Shown: in pieces, positions 7,460 to 17,933 of the stretch | Layout: every line of letters begins with the position of its first letter | How positions within the stretch are numbered: position 1 is the stretch's first letter | Source of the DNA: Variovorax sp. PBS-H4 | GTDB lineage: Bacteria > Pseudomonadota > Gammaproteobacteria > Burkholderiales > Burkholderiaceae_C | DNA length: 64,000 nt | Assembly (NCBI RefSeq): GCF_901827205.1 | Contig: NZ_LR594675.1 | Coordinates: 1,426,001 to 1,490,000 of the forward strand | Direction of reading: 5' to 3' | Made by a program: the position numbers and the translations under genes | Notes under the pieces: model-generated | Databases searched by the model: none | What the model saw: only the letters and a program-made list of their open reading frames with translations | What the model was told of the DNA's origin: nothing

Positions 7460-7508
7460 GTGGATCAGCAACCCCACCCGCTTGGTCGGGGCCAAGTGGA
7501 TCAACAAC
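7460..7508 (+). repeat. Short tandemly spaced direct repeat GTGGATCARCAAC
   Basis: GTGGATCAGCAAC at 7460-7472 recurs as GTGGATCAACAAC at 7496-7508, 36 bases apart start to start, just inside the right island boundary. Repeated short motifs at an end are typical of some transposable elements, so this may be the last trace of the element's right end. No transposase or second end was found. Confidence 0.4.
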
Positions 7509-7536
7509 TTAGCGGCGCTCCGCTGTTGGATTCAAG

Positions 7537-7623
7537 CCGACAAGCGGCACACACAAAAAATCTTGGAACCCGCATGCATGCTGGGTTTAGGCTGATCCGC
7601 AAGCCTTCCGGTCGCAGAACTCA
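7537..7623 (+). repeat. Right imperfect direct repeat (putative attR)
   Basis: Second copy of the sequence at 4949-5036. It starts with the last tRNA-Thr bases CCGACAAGCGGCA, then CACACAAAAAAT, the palindrome around GCATGCATGC, GGGTTT, GATCCGCA and CTTCCGGT. The upstream T-arm is already different (GATTCAAG instead of GATTC), so only the tRNA 3' end is duplicated. Mismatches to the left copy are scattered. Confidence 0.75.
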
Positions 7624-7873
7624 CCCGTCGAAGCCGCAATGCCACCTGCATCAATCCGTATGCTGCCGCGTCAATCCGTGGTCGTCATGCAGTCAGCGGA
7701 AGGTCAGTCTGATCGAGTAAGACCCACATGTCCCTAAAGACGGACATCGCGTTGTCGATCGAGAGCACCCGCTGCAGAAAATCGCGTTGCCTCGGGCAGT
7801 TGAAATGGAGAACGGACGAAAGTGCAGGTCTAAAGCGCCGAATCAACTTCAATTCATCATTTGCGGAGCCGTC

Positions 7874-9136
7874 ATGAACGCTCTCACTCAAGCTCTCGAC
7901 CTTGCCAGGCCCGCCCTGGTGCCCGAACTCGAAGCACTCTACAAGGACATTCACCAGCATCCCGAACTGTCCATGCAGGAAGTGCGTACCGCTAAGCTCG
8001 TTGCCGATGCGATGCAAGACGCTGGCTACGAGGTGACACGCAACGTCGGCGTGACCGGCGTCGTCTGCGTGCTGAAAAGCGGCGTTGGGCCGACCGTGAT
8101 GCTGCGCGCCGACATGGACGCGTTACCCATGGCTGAAAACACCGGTCTGCCGTATGCAAGCACCGTGACGGCGCGCGACGCTGACGGCATCGAGGTGGGG
8201 GTCGCACATTCGTGCGGCCACGACATGCATGTGACATGGATGATCGGCGCTGCACGCATCTTGGCATCGAACCGCGCCGAGTGGCGCGGCACTCTGGTAG
8301 TCGTGTTTCAACCAGGAGAAGAAACGGCAGAGGGCGCGACCGCCATGGTCCACGACTGGGACGAAGGCCGATTTCCGAAGCCTGACATCATCCTTGGCCA
8401 ACATGTGATGGTTGGTTCGGCCGGCACCGTGAGCTATCGGCCCGGTGTCACGCTGTCGGCCGGAGACAGCCTCAAAATCAGGCTGTTCGGGCGCGGCTCG
8501 CATGGTTCGCAGCCGCAGACATCCATCGATCCGGTGATCATGGCCGCCGCGACTGCGCTGCGCCTGCAGACCATCGTCTCGCGCGAGATTGCGCCGACCG
8601 AGCCGGCGGTGCTTACGATCGGCTCGCTGCAAGCGGGTACCAAGGAAAACATCATCCCCGATGACGCCACCATCAAGCTGAACATGCGCACCTTCAGTGA
8701 GGACACGCGCGAATACATGCTCAAGTCGATCCGTCGCATCTGCTGTGCCGAATGCGATGCCTCTGGGGCCGAACGGCAACCGGAGTTCACCACCATCAAC
8801 AGCTACCCGCTGACGGAGAACGACCTGGTCGCCACGCAAAAGGTCGCCGAGGCTTTCGGTCAGGCGTTCGGACAGAACGCTTCGCTCGCGGACAGTCCGG
8901 CATCCGCCAGCGAAGACTTCAGCATCTTCGGTCGCACTTGGGGCGTGCCTTATGTGTTCTGGTTCGTCGGGGGAACCAGCCCGGACGTGTACGCGAATGC
9001 CAAACGGGATCGAACCGTCAACAAAATCCCCAGCAACCACTCGCCGAAATTTGCGCCGCAGATCCACCCGACACTCGAGACCGGCCTCCAGGCCATGTTG
9101 ACCGCTGCCGGCGCATGGCTTTGTCCTGGCCCATGA
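7874..9136 (+). CDS. M20-family amidohydrolase (hippurate hydrolase / N-acyl-amino-acid deacylase type)
   Basis: 420 residues. This is a metal-dependent peptidase-like amidohydrolase: the ligand motif S-C114-G-H116-D-M-H119, a later GEETAEGA with the catalytic and metal-binding glutamates (149-150), and a C-terminal S-ASEDFS segment typical of the IAA-amino-acid hydrolase/hippuricase branch. The lid domain covers roughly 190-300. The ATG at 7874 was chosen because upstream in-frame codons are not family-like. The stop overlaps the next ATG (ATGA). The acyl substrate cannot be told from the sequence. Confidence 0.9.
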   Translation: MNALTQALDLARPALVPELEALYKDIHQHPELSMQEVRTAKLVADAMQDAGYEVTRNVGVTGVVCVLKSGVGPTVMLRADMDALPMAENTGLPYASTVTARDADGIEVGVAHSCGHDMHVTWMIGAARILASNRAEWRGTLVVVFQPGEETAEGATAMVHDWDEGRFPKPDIILGQHVMVGSAGTVSYRPGVTLSAGDSLKIRLFGRGSHGSQPQTSIDPVIMAAATALRLQTIVSREIAPTEPAVLTIGSLQAGTKENIIPDDATIKLNMRTFSEDTREYMLKSIRRICCAECDASGAERQPEFTTINSYPLTENDLVATQKVAEAFGQAFGQNASLADSPASASEDFSIFGRTWGVPYVFWFVGGTSPDVYANAKRDRTVNKIPSNHSPKFAPQIHPTLETGLQAMLTAAGAWLCPGP

Positions 9137-9795
9137 ATATTCACGAATGGACCACGGCAGGCCTGAGCGACCATCGTCTGTTCACCATTCTCGACTTGGC
9201 AGGCACGTTTGCGTTCGCGATCAGCGGTGCGGTCGCAGCAAAAGACCGGGGACTCGACTGGTTCGGTGTCATGGTCATCGCCTTCGCAGTCGCCTGCGGC
9301 GGGGGCGTGGTGCGCGACCTATGCATCGGCGCGGTGCCGCCCACCGGGCTGACCGATCGGCGCTATCTCGCTGTCGCCTTGGTCGCGGCATGGATGACGA
9401 TCGCCGCGGGCCCACTGGTCACGCGACTTGCGCACCCGGTGACCCTGTTCGATTCACTGGGGTTGGGGCTGTTTGCCGTCACCGGTGCGCAGAAGGCCAT
9501 GATCTTCGGTCACAGCGCGGAGGTGGCGGTCCTGCTGGGAGTGGTCACCGCCGTGGGCGGCGGAGTTGCCCGCGACGTGCTGCTCAATCGGGTGCCGGTG
9601 ATCCTCCGGCGCGAGATCTACGCGTTGGCTGCGCTGGTCGGCGCCGTCATTGAAGTGGCTGGTGAACGCCTCGGATGGATGTCGAGCTGGCGGACTTGGG
9701 TCGCTTTGACGGCGTGCTTCGCGCTGCGTTACCTGTCCCTTCGCTACAAGTGGAATCTGCCACGCGCTCCCGGACGCAATTCCAAGAGCGACTAG
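9133..9795 (+). CDS. TRIC-family (UPF0126/YicG-like) membrane channel
   Basis: 220 residues with seven predicted membrane segments arranged as two three-helix repeats. Each repeat carries the family glycine motif: ACGGGVVRD in the first and AVGGGVARD in the second. Bacterial TRIC homologues form trimeric monovalent-cation channels. The start codon overlaps the amidohydrolase stop by four bases, so the two are probably translated together, although no functional link is known. Confidence 0.9.
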   Translation: MNIHEWTTAGLSDHRLFTILDLAGTFAFAISGAVAAKDRGLDWFGVMVIAFAVACGGGVVRDLCIGAVPPTGLTDRRYLAVALVAAWMTIAAGPLVTRLAHPVTLFDSLGLGLFAVTGAQKAMIFGHSAEVAVLLGVVTAVGGGVARDVLLNRVPVILRREIYALAALVGAVIEVAGERLGWMSSWRTWVALTACFALRYLSLRYKWNLPRAPGRNSKSD

Positions 9796-9917
9796 GCGTG
9801 CTTGTGGCATCGAGGTGGCCGAGCGTACGCCCCAGGCGCACATGCAATCTGGCAGAGGCTGTGAGGACATTGCCGCGTTAGATTGCAGTAAAAGCTGGAC
9901 CACCTAGACTCTCCCTC

Positions 9918-10034
9918 ATGGCCACCGCCCTGATTTGCACCCACGTTGCCTTGGCTGCGCTGCTTCTGGCAGCCAGCTACGCACGCGCGGCTGCAAGCAA
10001 GGCCTCGTCTCAGGCAACGCCCGCACATTCCTAA
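9918..10034 (+). CDS. Putative small secreted or membrane peptide (38 aa)
   Basis: A 38-codon ATG frame whose product is a hydrophobic helix (about 4-19, ALICTHVALAALLLAAS) followed by ARA and a short polar tail, i.e. a signal-peptide or single-pass small protein. No clear Shine-Dalgarno is visible. It sits in a 350-base gap between the TRIC gene and a decayed Rnk-like frame, so it could also be the signal-peptide stub of a lost gene. It is not recognised as a known family. Confidence 0.3.
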   Translation: MATALICTHVALAALLLAASYARAAASKASSQATPAHS

Positions 10035-10147
10035 GCCCGGCGGTCCGCTCTCTCCCCTTTCAGCGCAACCATTCACCGCCGGGCACAAGCCTCGCGCGGT
10101 CGCGAATGTCAATTTCGAACGGCGTTCGCATTCGATGGAGTGCTGCA

Positions 10148-10321
10148 ATGCACGCAGTTGGTCACGGCGAGCGAACGCTTACCGGTCTTGATTTCGCCCG
10201 TCTCTGGAAGCTCCTGGGTCAGGAGCCTGCTCCGTCGCTCGAGAACCCGCTCGCTGCTACGCCGATCGCCAGCGCCCCCACGGCGACTACGCCAGAAAGT
10301 CATTTGACCACCAGGTCGTAG
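10148..10321 (+). pseudogene. Rnk/GreA-B-like (nucleoside diphosphate kinase regulator) N-terminal remnant
   Basis: A 57-codon frame starting MHAVGHGERTLTGLDFARLW-KLL. The segment E-R-T-L-T-x-L-D-x-x-R-L-x-K-L-L is the usual N-terminus of Rnk-type GreA/B-fold proteins in Burkholderiales. After about 30 residues the similarity ends in a low-complexity Ser/Thr/Ala-rich tail, and the GreA/B C-terminal domain (about 100 residues) is absent. It is most likely a truncated, non-functional gene. Confidence 0.5.
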
Positions 10322-10347
10322 CCTGGCTCTCTGACCGGCCACTTGCC

Positions 10348-11130
10348 TTGACCCCGCCCTGCCAGAGTCGCGACATCGCGCACTGGGAGGTTCGCGCTAG
10401 CCATGTCGAAAGATTCGCCCTGACCCCTCAGTCCACCCTTGCCGTGACCCACTTCCCCCCATACGCATTTCCATATTTCCGCATCCCTTTACACCGGCCG
10501 GCCGAACTTAGGTTCGATGTAGATCCGGCAGGGGACCGCGGCGAGTCGCTAGACGCCATCTACGACCGCATTCATAGGCCGGGCAACCCGCTCCATGGCC
10601 TGCCGACGTTCGACCTTCATGACTCACGTCTCAAAGTGCACGTCAGGGAGGCCGACGGCGAGCTCTACGCGTACGTCGAAGACACGCAACGTCGATGTCT
10701 TGCGGGCTGCACGGTGTTCAACAGACTGGTCGAAGTCGACCGCCGGGCAGATCGGCATCTTCGCTCTCCGCACTCGCGTTATCTGGCGCAATATCAACGG
10801 CTCGGTATCGCGACGGCGGTCTACGACTGGGCACTCGGCACCGGCATCTGCCTGATGACAGGCGCGCGTCAGTCGCCGGGTGCGCACGCCCTTTGGCACA
10901 GCCTGGCGCGGCGTTACGAATCTGGCTTCGCCGAGCTTCGCCAGAAGAAGCTCACCTACCTGGGCGGCAGGATTGATCCCCGGGATCTTGACCGACTGGA
11001 AACCAGGATGTTCTTGCTCCCCAGGACCAGGTCGTTGTCACAGTTCCGAGCCGCGGTCGGGATGCAAGATGCCGCACGCTGGGACGTCGGGGCGTTGGTG
11101 CGTCGAGGCGTTGAAGCCTTGAGGCCTTGA
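10348..11130 (+). CDS. Uncharacterised protein with GNAT-acetyltransferase-like features
   Basis: 260 residues with a TTG start at 10348; no ATG lies near the N-terminus, and a GTG further in (10444) is an alternative. The core contains Q-R-L-G-I-A-T-A-V-Y-D-W-A, which resembles the acetyl-CoA loop (R/Q-x-x-G-x-A/G) of GNAT enzymes. It is followed by S-P-G-A-H-A-L-W-H-S-L-A-R-R, like the last GNAT helix. The first 60 and last 50 residues match nothing I recognise. Its genomic setting (decayed neighbours, no operon) suggests an accessory gene. The function is not assigned with certainty. Confidence 0.6.
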   Translation: MTPPCQSRDIAHWEVRASHVERFALTPQSTLAVTHFPPYAFPYFRIPLHRPAELRFDVDPAGDRGESLDAIYDRIHRPGNPLHGLPTFDLHDSRLKVHVREADGELYAYVEDTQRRCLAGCTVFNRLVEVDRRADRHLRSPHSRYLAQYQRLGIATAVYDWALGTGICLMTGARQSPGAHALWHSLARRYESGFAELRQKKLTYLGGRIDPRDLDRLETRMFLLPRTRSLSQFRAAVGMQDAARWDVGALVRRGVEALRP

Positions 11131-11184
11131 TCGTTCGAAACGCGCAGGCGCAGCAACACGGGTGTGCTGAGGTAGCCTGTTGCC

Positions 11185-12405
11185 ATGGACTCCCTGATCG
11201 CCGCCTCCGCGCGCGCCCTTGCCGCCGGCGACCCGCTCGGTGCGCTCAAGCGGGTTGCACTGCGCGACGACCCGCCGGCGCGGGCTTTGCGCGGCATCGC
11301 CATGGCGCAGCTCGGCGATCACGCGCGGGCGCGCGAACTCTTGCGCCTCGCGGCGCGTGGCTTCGGCACCCACGAGGAACTGGCGCGCGCGCGCTGCATC
11401 GTTGCCGAAGCCGAAGTGGCGCTCGCTGCCCGCGACCTCGACAGCTCGCCGCGCTTGCTGACAGCGGCGTCGGCCACGCTCGAAGCCGGGGGCGACCATG
11501 CCAATGCGCTGCAGGCGCGGCTGATCGCGGCGCGCCGGCTGCTGCTGCTCGGTCGCCTTGAGGAGGCAGCGGCTGCGCTGGCGCGCGTCGATGCGCGCGG
11601 CCAAACACCGTCGCTGGTGGCTGTAGCCGCTTTGACCGAGGCCGAGCTCGCGCTGCGGTCGCTGCGCGTCGACACGGCCCGGGCGGCGCTCGACCGTGCG
11701 TACGAGGCGGCCCAGCGCGCACGGGTGCCTGCGCTATTGGCCGAGGTCGCGGACGCGCGCACGTTGCTCGACTGCCCGGCAGCCCGGCGCCTGCATCCCG
11801 GCGGCGAGCAGCTGCTGCGCCTCGACGAGGTTGCGACGCTCCTGAACTCCGGCGCGCTGGTGGTCGACGCCTGCCGCCGCGGCCTGGGCATCGATGCGCG
11901 TTGGCGCTCGCTGGCGCGGCGGCCGGTGTTGTTCACGTTGGCGCGCGCGCTGGCCGAGGCGTGGCCTGGCGATGTCGATCGGGAAGCCTTGATCGCGTGC
12001 GCATTCCGCACCCGCCATCCCGACGAGAGCCATCGAGCACGCTTACGGGTCGAAATTGGCCGTCTGCGTGCGCTCGTCACGGCGCAGGCCTGCATCGAAG
12101 CCACTGCGCGAGGCTTCGTGCTGAAGCCACGCGATGAGCGCACCGTCGTCGTATTGGCGCCGCCCATCGATGGCGAGCAGGCATCGCTGGCAGCGTTGCT
12201 CGCCGATGGCGCGGCCTGGTCGACATCGGCCCTCGCGTTGGCCCTGGGAGCCAGTCAGCGCACCGTTCAGCGCGCACTCGCCGAGCTGGAGGCGGAGGGC
12301 CGGGTGCGCTCGATCGGACGAGGCCGGGCTCAGCGGTGGCTGTCGTCGCCGCTGTCCGGATTCACGACGATCTTGTTACTCCCCGCTGTGCTCGCGCTTG
12401 ACTAG
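11185..12405 (+). CDS. TPR-like, winged-helix transcriptional regulator
   Basis: 406 residues. About 1-210 is an Ala/Arg/Leu-rich helical repeat array resembling TPR/ARM-type scaffolds. About 245-335 (ALAEAWPGDVDREALIAC ... ATARGFVLKP) resembles an OmpR/BTAD-type winged helix. About 345-392 (ALALALGASQRTVQRALAEL) is a second helix-turn-helix with the recognition pattern of replacement-type repressors. It lies 45 bases before the beta-propeller gene, and paired regulation is likely. The ligand is unknown. Confidence 0.7.
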   Translation: MDSLIAASARALAAGDPLGALKRVALRDDPPARALRGIAMAQLGDHARARELLRLAARGFGTHEELARARCIVAEAEVALAARDLDSSPRLLTAASATLEAGGDHANALQARLIAARRLLLLGRLEEAAAALARVDARGQTPSLVAVAALTEAELALRSLRVDTARAALDRAYEAAQRARVPALLAEVADARTLLDCPAARRLHPGGEQLLRLDEVATLLNSGALVVDACRRGLGIDARWRSLARRPVLFTLARALAEAWPGDVDREALIACAFRTRHPDESHRARLRVEIGRLRALVTAQACIEATARGFVLKPRDERTVVVLAPPIDGEQASLAALLADGAAWSTSALALALGASQRTVQRALAELEAEGRVRSIGRGRAQRWLSSPLSGFTTILLLPAVLALD

Positions 12406-12450
12406 AGTTGTCACCAGGCGCCAATCAAGGTGCATCAGAAGGAGCAAGCG

Positions 12451-13176
12451 GTGATCAGCAAGACCTTGAAGAAAGAACCCGAGGGCGCAGTGAACGCGGC
12501 CGAAATCGTGCGCGAGTACGGGCCCTTTGGCGATGCCAGCAGTGTGCACGGCGTGACGTACGACGGCCAGCGCGTCTGGGCCGCGACCAGCGCCGGGCTG
12601 GTCGCGTTCGATCCCCAGAGCGGCCAGACCACGCGCGCTCTGGACTGTGTCGGCGACGCCGGCACCGCTTTCGACGGCACGCACCTCTACCAGATCGCCG
12701 AGTCGCGCATCGACAAGGTCGATCCGGTCACGGGCCGGGTGGTGGCGTCGATCCCGGCGCCGGGACACGGAGCCGACTCGGGGCTCACCTGGGCCGAGGG
12801 CAGCCTGTGGGTAGGCCAGTACCGTGATCGCAAGATCCACCAGATCGATCCTGCGACCGGAGAAGTCATTCGCACCATCGAGTCCAATCGCTTCGTCACG
12901 GGCGTGACTTGGGTCGATGGCGAGCTATGGCATGGAACCTGGGAAGGGGACGAAAGCGACATCCGCCGCATCGACCCGGGAAGTGGCGACGTGCTCCAGC
13001 GCCTCGAAATGCCGCATGGCACCGGCGTCAGCGGGCTGGAGTCGGACGGGGCCGGCCTTTTCTATGCGGGGGGCGGAGGAAGCGGGAGGGTCCGCGCCGT
13101 GCGGCGCCCCGGAAACGCCATCAGCTCCGAAGGCCCTGCCAAATCGGCGGGCCACGCTTGCTGCGCGCCCGACTGA
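12451..13176 (+). CDS. Glutaminyl-cyclase-like / YVTN-type beta-propeller protein
   Basis: 241 residues. The GTG at 12451 was chosen because AAGGAG (12439-12444) sits six bases before it; another GTG at 12430 is in frame but has no such site. At least five blades with the pattern x-D-P-x-T/S-G-x-V are visible (FDPQSGQTTR, VDPVTGRVVA, IDPATGEVIR, IDPGSGDVLQ), as in plant-type glutamine cyclotransferases and Vgb/YncE propellers. There is no signal peptide. The tail ends GHACCAPD, with a vicinal cysteine pair. The activity is not proven. Confidence 0.7.
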   Translation: MISKTLKKEPEGAVNAAEIVREYGPFGDASSVHGVTYDGQRVWAATSAGLVAFDPQSGQTTRALDCVGDAGTAFDGTHLYQIAESRIDKVDPVTGRVVASIPAPGHGADSGLTWAEGSLWVGQYRDRKIHQIDPATGEVIRTIESNRFVTGVTWVDGELWHGTWEGDESDIRRIDPGSGDVLQRLEMPHGTGVSGLESDGAGLFYAGGGGSGRVRAVRRPGNAISSEGPAKSAGHACCAPD

Positions 13177-13206
13177 AAACCGCGCAGTCCGAACCGGATC
13201 AGCTTC

Positions 13207-13872
13207 ATGGGAAGTTCATGGCCATGGTTGGCGATCGCAGGGGTCGGCGCCCTTCATGGGCTGAACCCCGCCACCGGCTGGATGTGGGCCGCCGCCTGGG
13301 GAGTACGCTCGCGCAGTCGGGCGCAGGCACTGCTGGCGCTTGCGCCGATCGCGATCGGGCATGCCGCTTCGATTGCAGCCGTGGCGGCTGCGGTGGCGCT
13401 CGGTCTGTCGATGAACCGCCTGGTGCTGCAAGCTGTGGCGGGCGGGCTGCTGATCGTCCTCGCGGTGCTTTGCCTATGGGGCCGTGCGCCGCAGAGCGCG
13501 CGGTCGCCGGCCGGGTATGCCGGGCTGGCGCTCTGGTCGTTCATCATGTCCACTGCGCACGGCGCCGGAGTGATGCTGGTCCCGGCGCTGGTCCCGCTTT
13601 GTTTCGGGGATGCGTCGGCCCGGCGAATCAGCACGTCGGACTCGCTCATGCTGGCGCTCGCGGCCGTTGGCGTCCACGCCGCGGCGATGCTTGTCGTCAC
13701 CGGTTTGATCGCCACGGGCGTTTGCCGTGGCATCGCAGCTGGCATCCGTCTGCCTGAGCACCTGGCGAAAGCCGCCTCCTGCTTCGGGAGACTCAAGCTG
13801 CCTTCGGCTCCGGGAGAATGGCCGTCAAGGCAAAGTCGACGAGATGGAGCCAGGTCGCTTCCATGCCCATGA
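13207..13872 (+). CDS. Multi-pass membrane protein, probably altered at its C-terminus
   Basis: 221 residues with about five or six hydrophobic helices. The opening WLAIAGVGALHGLNPATGWMW, and a repeat-like STAHGAGVMLVPALVPLCFG, recall the histidine motifs of small HupE/NiCoT-like metal-transport or cation proteins, but I do not assign a substrate. The last 40 residues are polar and Arg/Ser/Pro-rich, and run 80 bases into the converging hydrolase gene. They look like out-of-frame read-through, so the original C-terminus has probably been lost. It is co-directional with the beta-propeller gene, 30 bases away. Confidence 0.6.
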   Translation: MGSSWPWLAIAGVGALHGLNPATGWMWAAAWGVRSRSRAQALLALAPIAIGHAASIAAVAAAVALGLSMNRLVLQAVAGGLLIVLAVLCLWGRAPQSARSPAGYAGLALWSFIMSTAHGAGVMLVPALVPLCFGDASARRISTSDSLMLALAAVGVHAAAMLVVTGLIATGVCRGIAAGIRLPEHLAKAASCFGRLKLPSAPGEWPSRQSRRDGARSLPCP

Positions 13873-14626
13873 TGTTGTGGTGGTCGGAGCCGGCGATCGT
13901 CTGCACGCTGATGGGTGTCGGCCAGGCCGCGATGAGCTTCTGCGAGCGCTCCGGCAGCACCACGTCGTCCCGCTCGGCCAGGAGGACCTGTGTCTTTGCG
14001 GCGACTTCCTTGCAGTGCGTCAACGAATTGAATTGGTGGCGCAACAACAGAGAAAGCGGAACCAGCGGGAACCGCCGCTTCGCCACCTCCAGCATCGAGT
14101 CGTAGGGCGTGATCAGCTGCAGGCTCGAAAACTCCTGCCGCGCCACGAGCTGAATGGCCACCCCCGTCCCCAGGCTTCGACCGACCACGTGCAGACGCGC
14201 GTGCGGGAGGGCCCGCCGCAGGTGATTGGAAAATTGGCTGGCGTCCTGCACGGAGGCCAGCTCGGACGGGTGCCCTTCGGAGTCGGCCACTCCGCGGTAG
14301 TTGATGGCCGCGAATCCGAAGCCTTGCGGAAGCCAGTGCAGGGCTTGCGCAGTGGCGCGGACATCCTCGCCGCGTCCTGCGAAGTAGATGAACAGGTCCT
14401 GCAGCGCTTCCTCGCCATGGGGGTGATAGACATAGCCGCGCACCATCCCGCCCGGCACGGTGTGCGAGTAGGTGGAAAAGTCGTCGGACAGGTGGACGAC
14501 GGGGTGCTTGCGGGCATTGAACAGGATGTGCCCTTGGCGCGTTGCCAGGAGGGTCCAGTAGGCCGCGATGCTGCCGATGGCAGCGGCCGAGGCCGAAAGT
14601 GCGATGCGAAAGGCTCTGGATGACAA
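13793..14626 (-). CDS. Membrane-anchored alpha/beta hydrolase
   Basis: 277 residues. The N-terminus carries a single hydrophobic helix (about 5-27) without a clear cleavage site. An alpha/beta-hydrolase fold follows, with nucleophile elbow VVGRSLGTG, a probable acid in LLAERDDVVLP and a catalytic histidine in GSDHHNIM. The layout matches small anchored hydrolases of the BEM46/YfhR type. The substrate is unknown. Its 3' end overlaps the converging membrane-protein frame by 80 bases. The DUF721 gene lies upstream on the same strand (11-base gap). Confidence 0.85.
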   Translation of the reverse strand: MSSRAFRIALSASAAAIGSIAAYWTLLATRQGHILFNARKHPVVHLSDDFSTYSHTVPGGMVRGYVYHPHGEEALQDLFIYFAGRGEDVRATAQALHWLPQGFGFAAINYRGVADSEGHPSELASVQDASQFSNHLRRALPHARLHVVGRSLGTGVAIQLVARQEFSSLQLITPYDSMLEVAKRRFPLVPLSLLLRHQFNSLTHCKEVAAKTQVLLAERDDVVLPERSQKLIAAWPTPISVQTIAGSDHHNIMGMEATWLHLVDFALTAILPEPKAA

Positions 14627-14636
14627 GGTTTGCTTC

Positions 14637-14942
14637 TCAGTGGCGGCCGTGGACCTTCAGGCGCAAGGTGACGTCGGCCCAGCCCCTCGATTTCAATCGC
14701 GCCTGGAGCGCAGGCACCAGCTGCCGCAGCTTGGCTGCGGCAGCGCTGCCTCGCACCAGCAGGCACCAGCTGTTGCCGTCGACCGGCCCGGCCTGGACGG
14801 CCGAGCGCATCTCGGGCGGGATCAGTTCCTGGATGGCCTGCAGCCGTTCGGAGGCGTCGCGCGCACGCGCCATCAGGCTGGCCAGCGTGGGCGAATCCTC
14901 GGCGGCTTGCTGCAGGGTGAGGGGATGGAGACGACGGTTCAT
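14637..14942 (-). CDS. DUF721 (DciA-like) protein
   Basis: 101 residues from the ATG at 14940-14942; in-frame upstream codons reach into the secA leader and were not used. The body SPTLASLMARARDASERLQAIQELIPPEMR with a central GNSWCLLVRGSAAAAKLRQLVPAL is typical of short DUF721 proteins found next to secA in Betaproteobacteria. DUF721 includes DciA, which loads the replicative helicase DnaB, but these short beta versions are not well studied. It is divergent from secA. Confidence 0.8.
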   Translation of the reverse strand: MNRRLHPLTLQQAAEDSPTLASLMARARDASERLQAIQELIPPEMRSAVQAGPVDGNSWCLLVRGSAAAAKLRQLVPALQARLKSRGWADVTLRLKVHGRH

Positions 14943-15118
14943 GGCAAGGTGCTGAAATGGCAACGCGGCTAAAATGCCCGGTTTGCCGGCACTCGTGCTG
15001 GCGGGGTCCGTCCCATTTGGCGTGTTGATTTTGCGCCAGGCGCGCCCACCTGCTTTCACTTTCTTAGGAATTTCGGTCGCGGACCCGCATGCCATGGGGT
15101 CGCTGTCGACCCGCTCGC

Positions 15119-17905
<2,787 letters not shown>

Positions 17906-17933
17906 CCTGACACCGAACGAACTGAAATCTGCC

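Larger units (their letters stand above)
4965..7536. mobile_element. Arsenic-resistance island inserted at the tRNA-Thr 3' end
   Basis: A 2.6-kb block containing arsR, two gene stubs, acr3 and arsH lies between two direct copies of the tRNA-Thr 3' end. The left copy keeps the tRNA intact; the right copy keeps only about the last 13 tRNA bases plus downstream sequence. This is the classic arrangement for an element integrated at a tRNA gene. No integrase or recombinase is visible inside, so the element is either a decayed remnant or was moved in trans. That the repeats have diverged points to an old event. Homologous recombination of a donor segment carrying the same tRNA flank would look similar. 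Confidence 0.6.
7428..7873. other. Gene-free stretch at the right island junction
   Basis: 446 bases between arsH and the amidohydrolase gene. It contains the 13-bp direct repeat (7460-7508) and the right tRNA-derived repeat (7537-7623). The latter includes the hairpin AACCC-GCATGCATGC-TGGGTT, a near-perfect palindrome that was probably the original tRNA-Thr terminator. The remaining 250 bases before the next gene show no convincing gene or RNA. Confidence 0.6.

Noticed and set aside
7460..7720. An 86-codon frame across the right island repeat
   Set aside because: It runs through the tRNA-derived repeat and hairpin and has no protein-like features.
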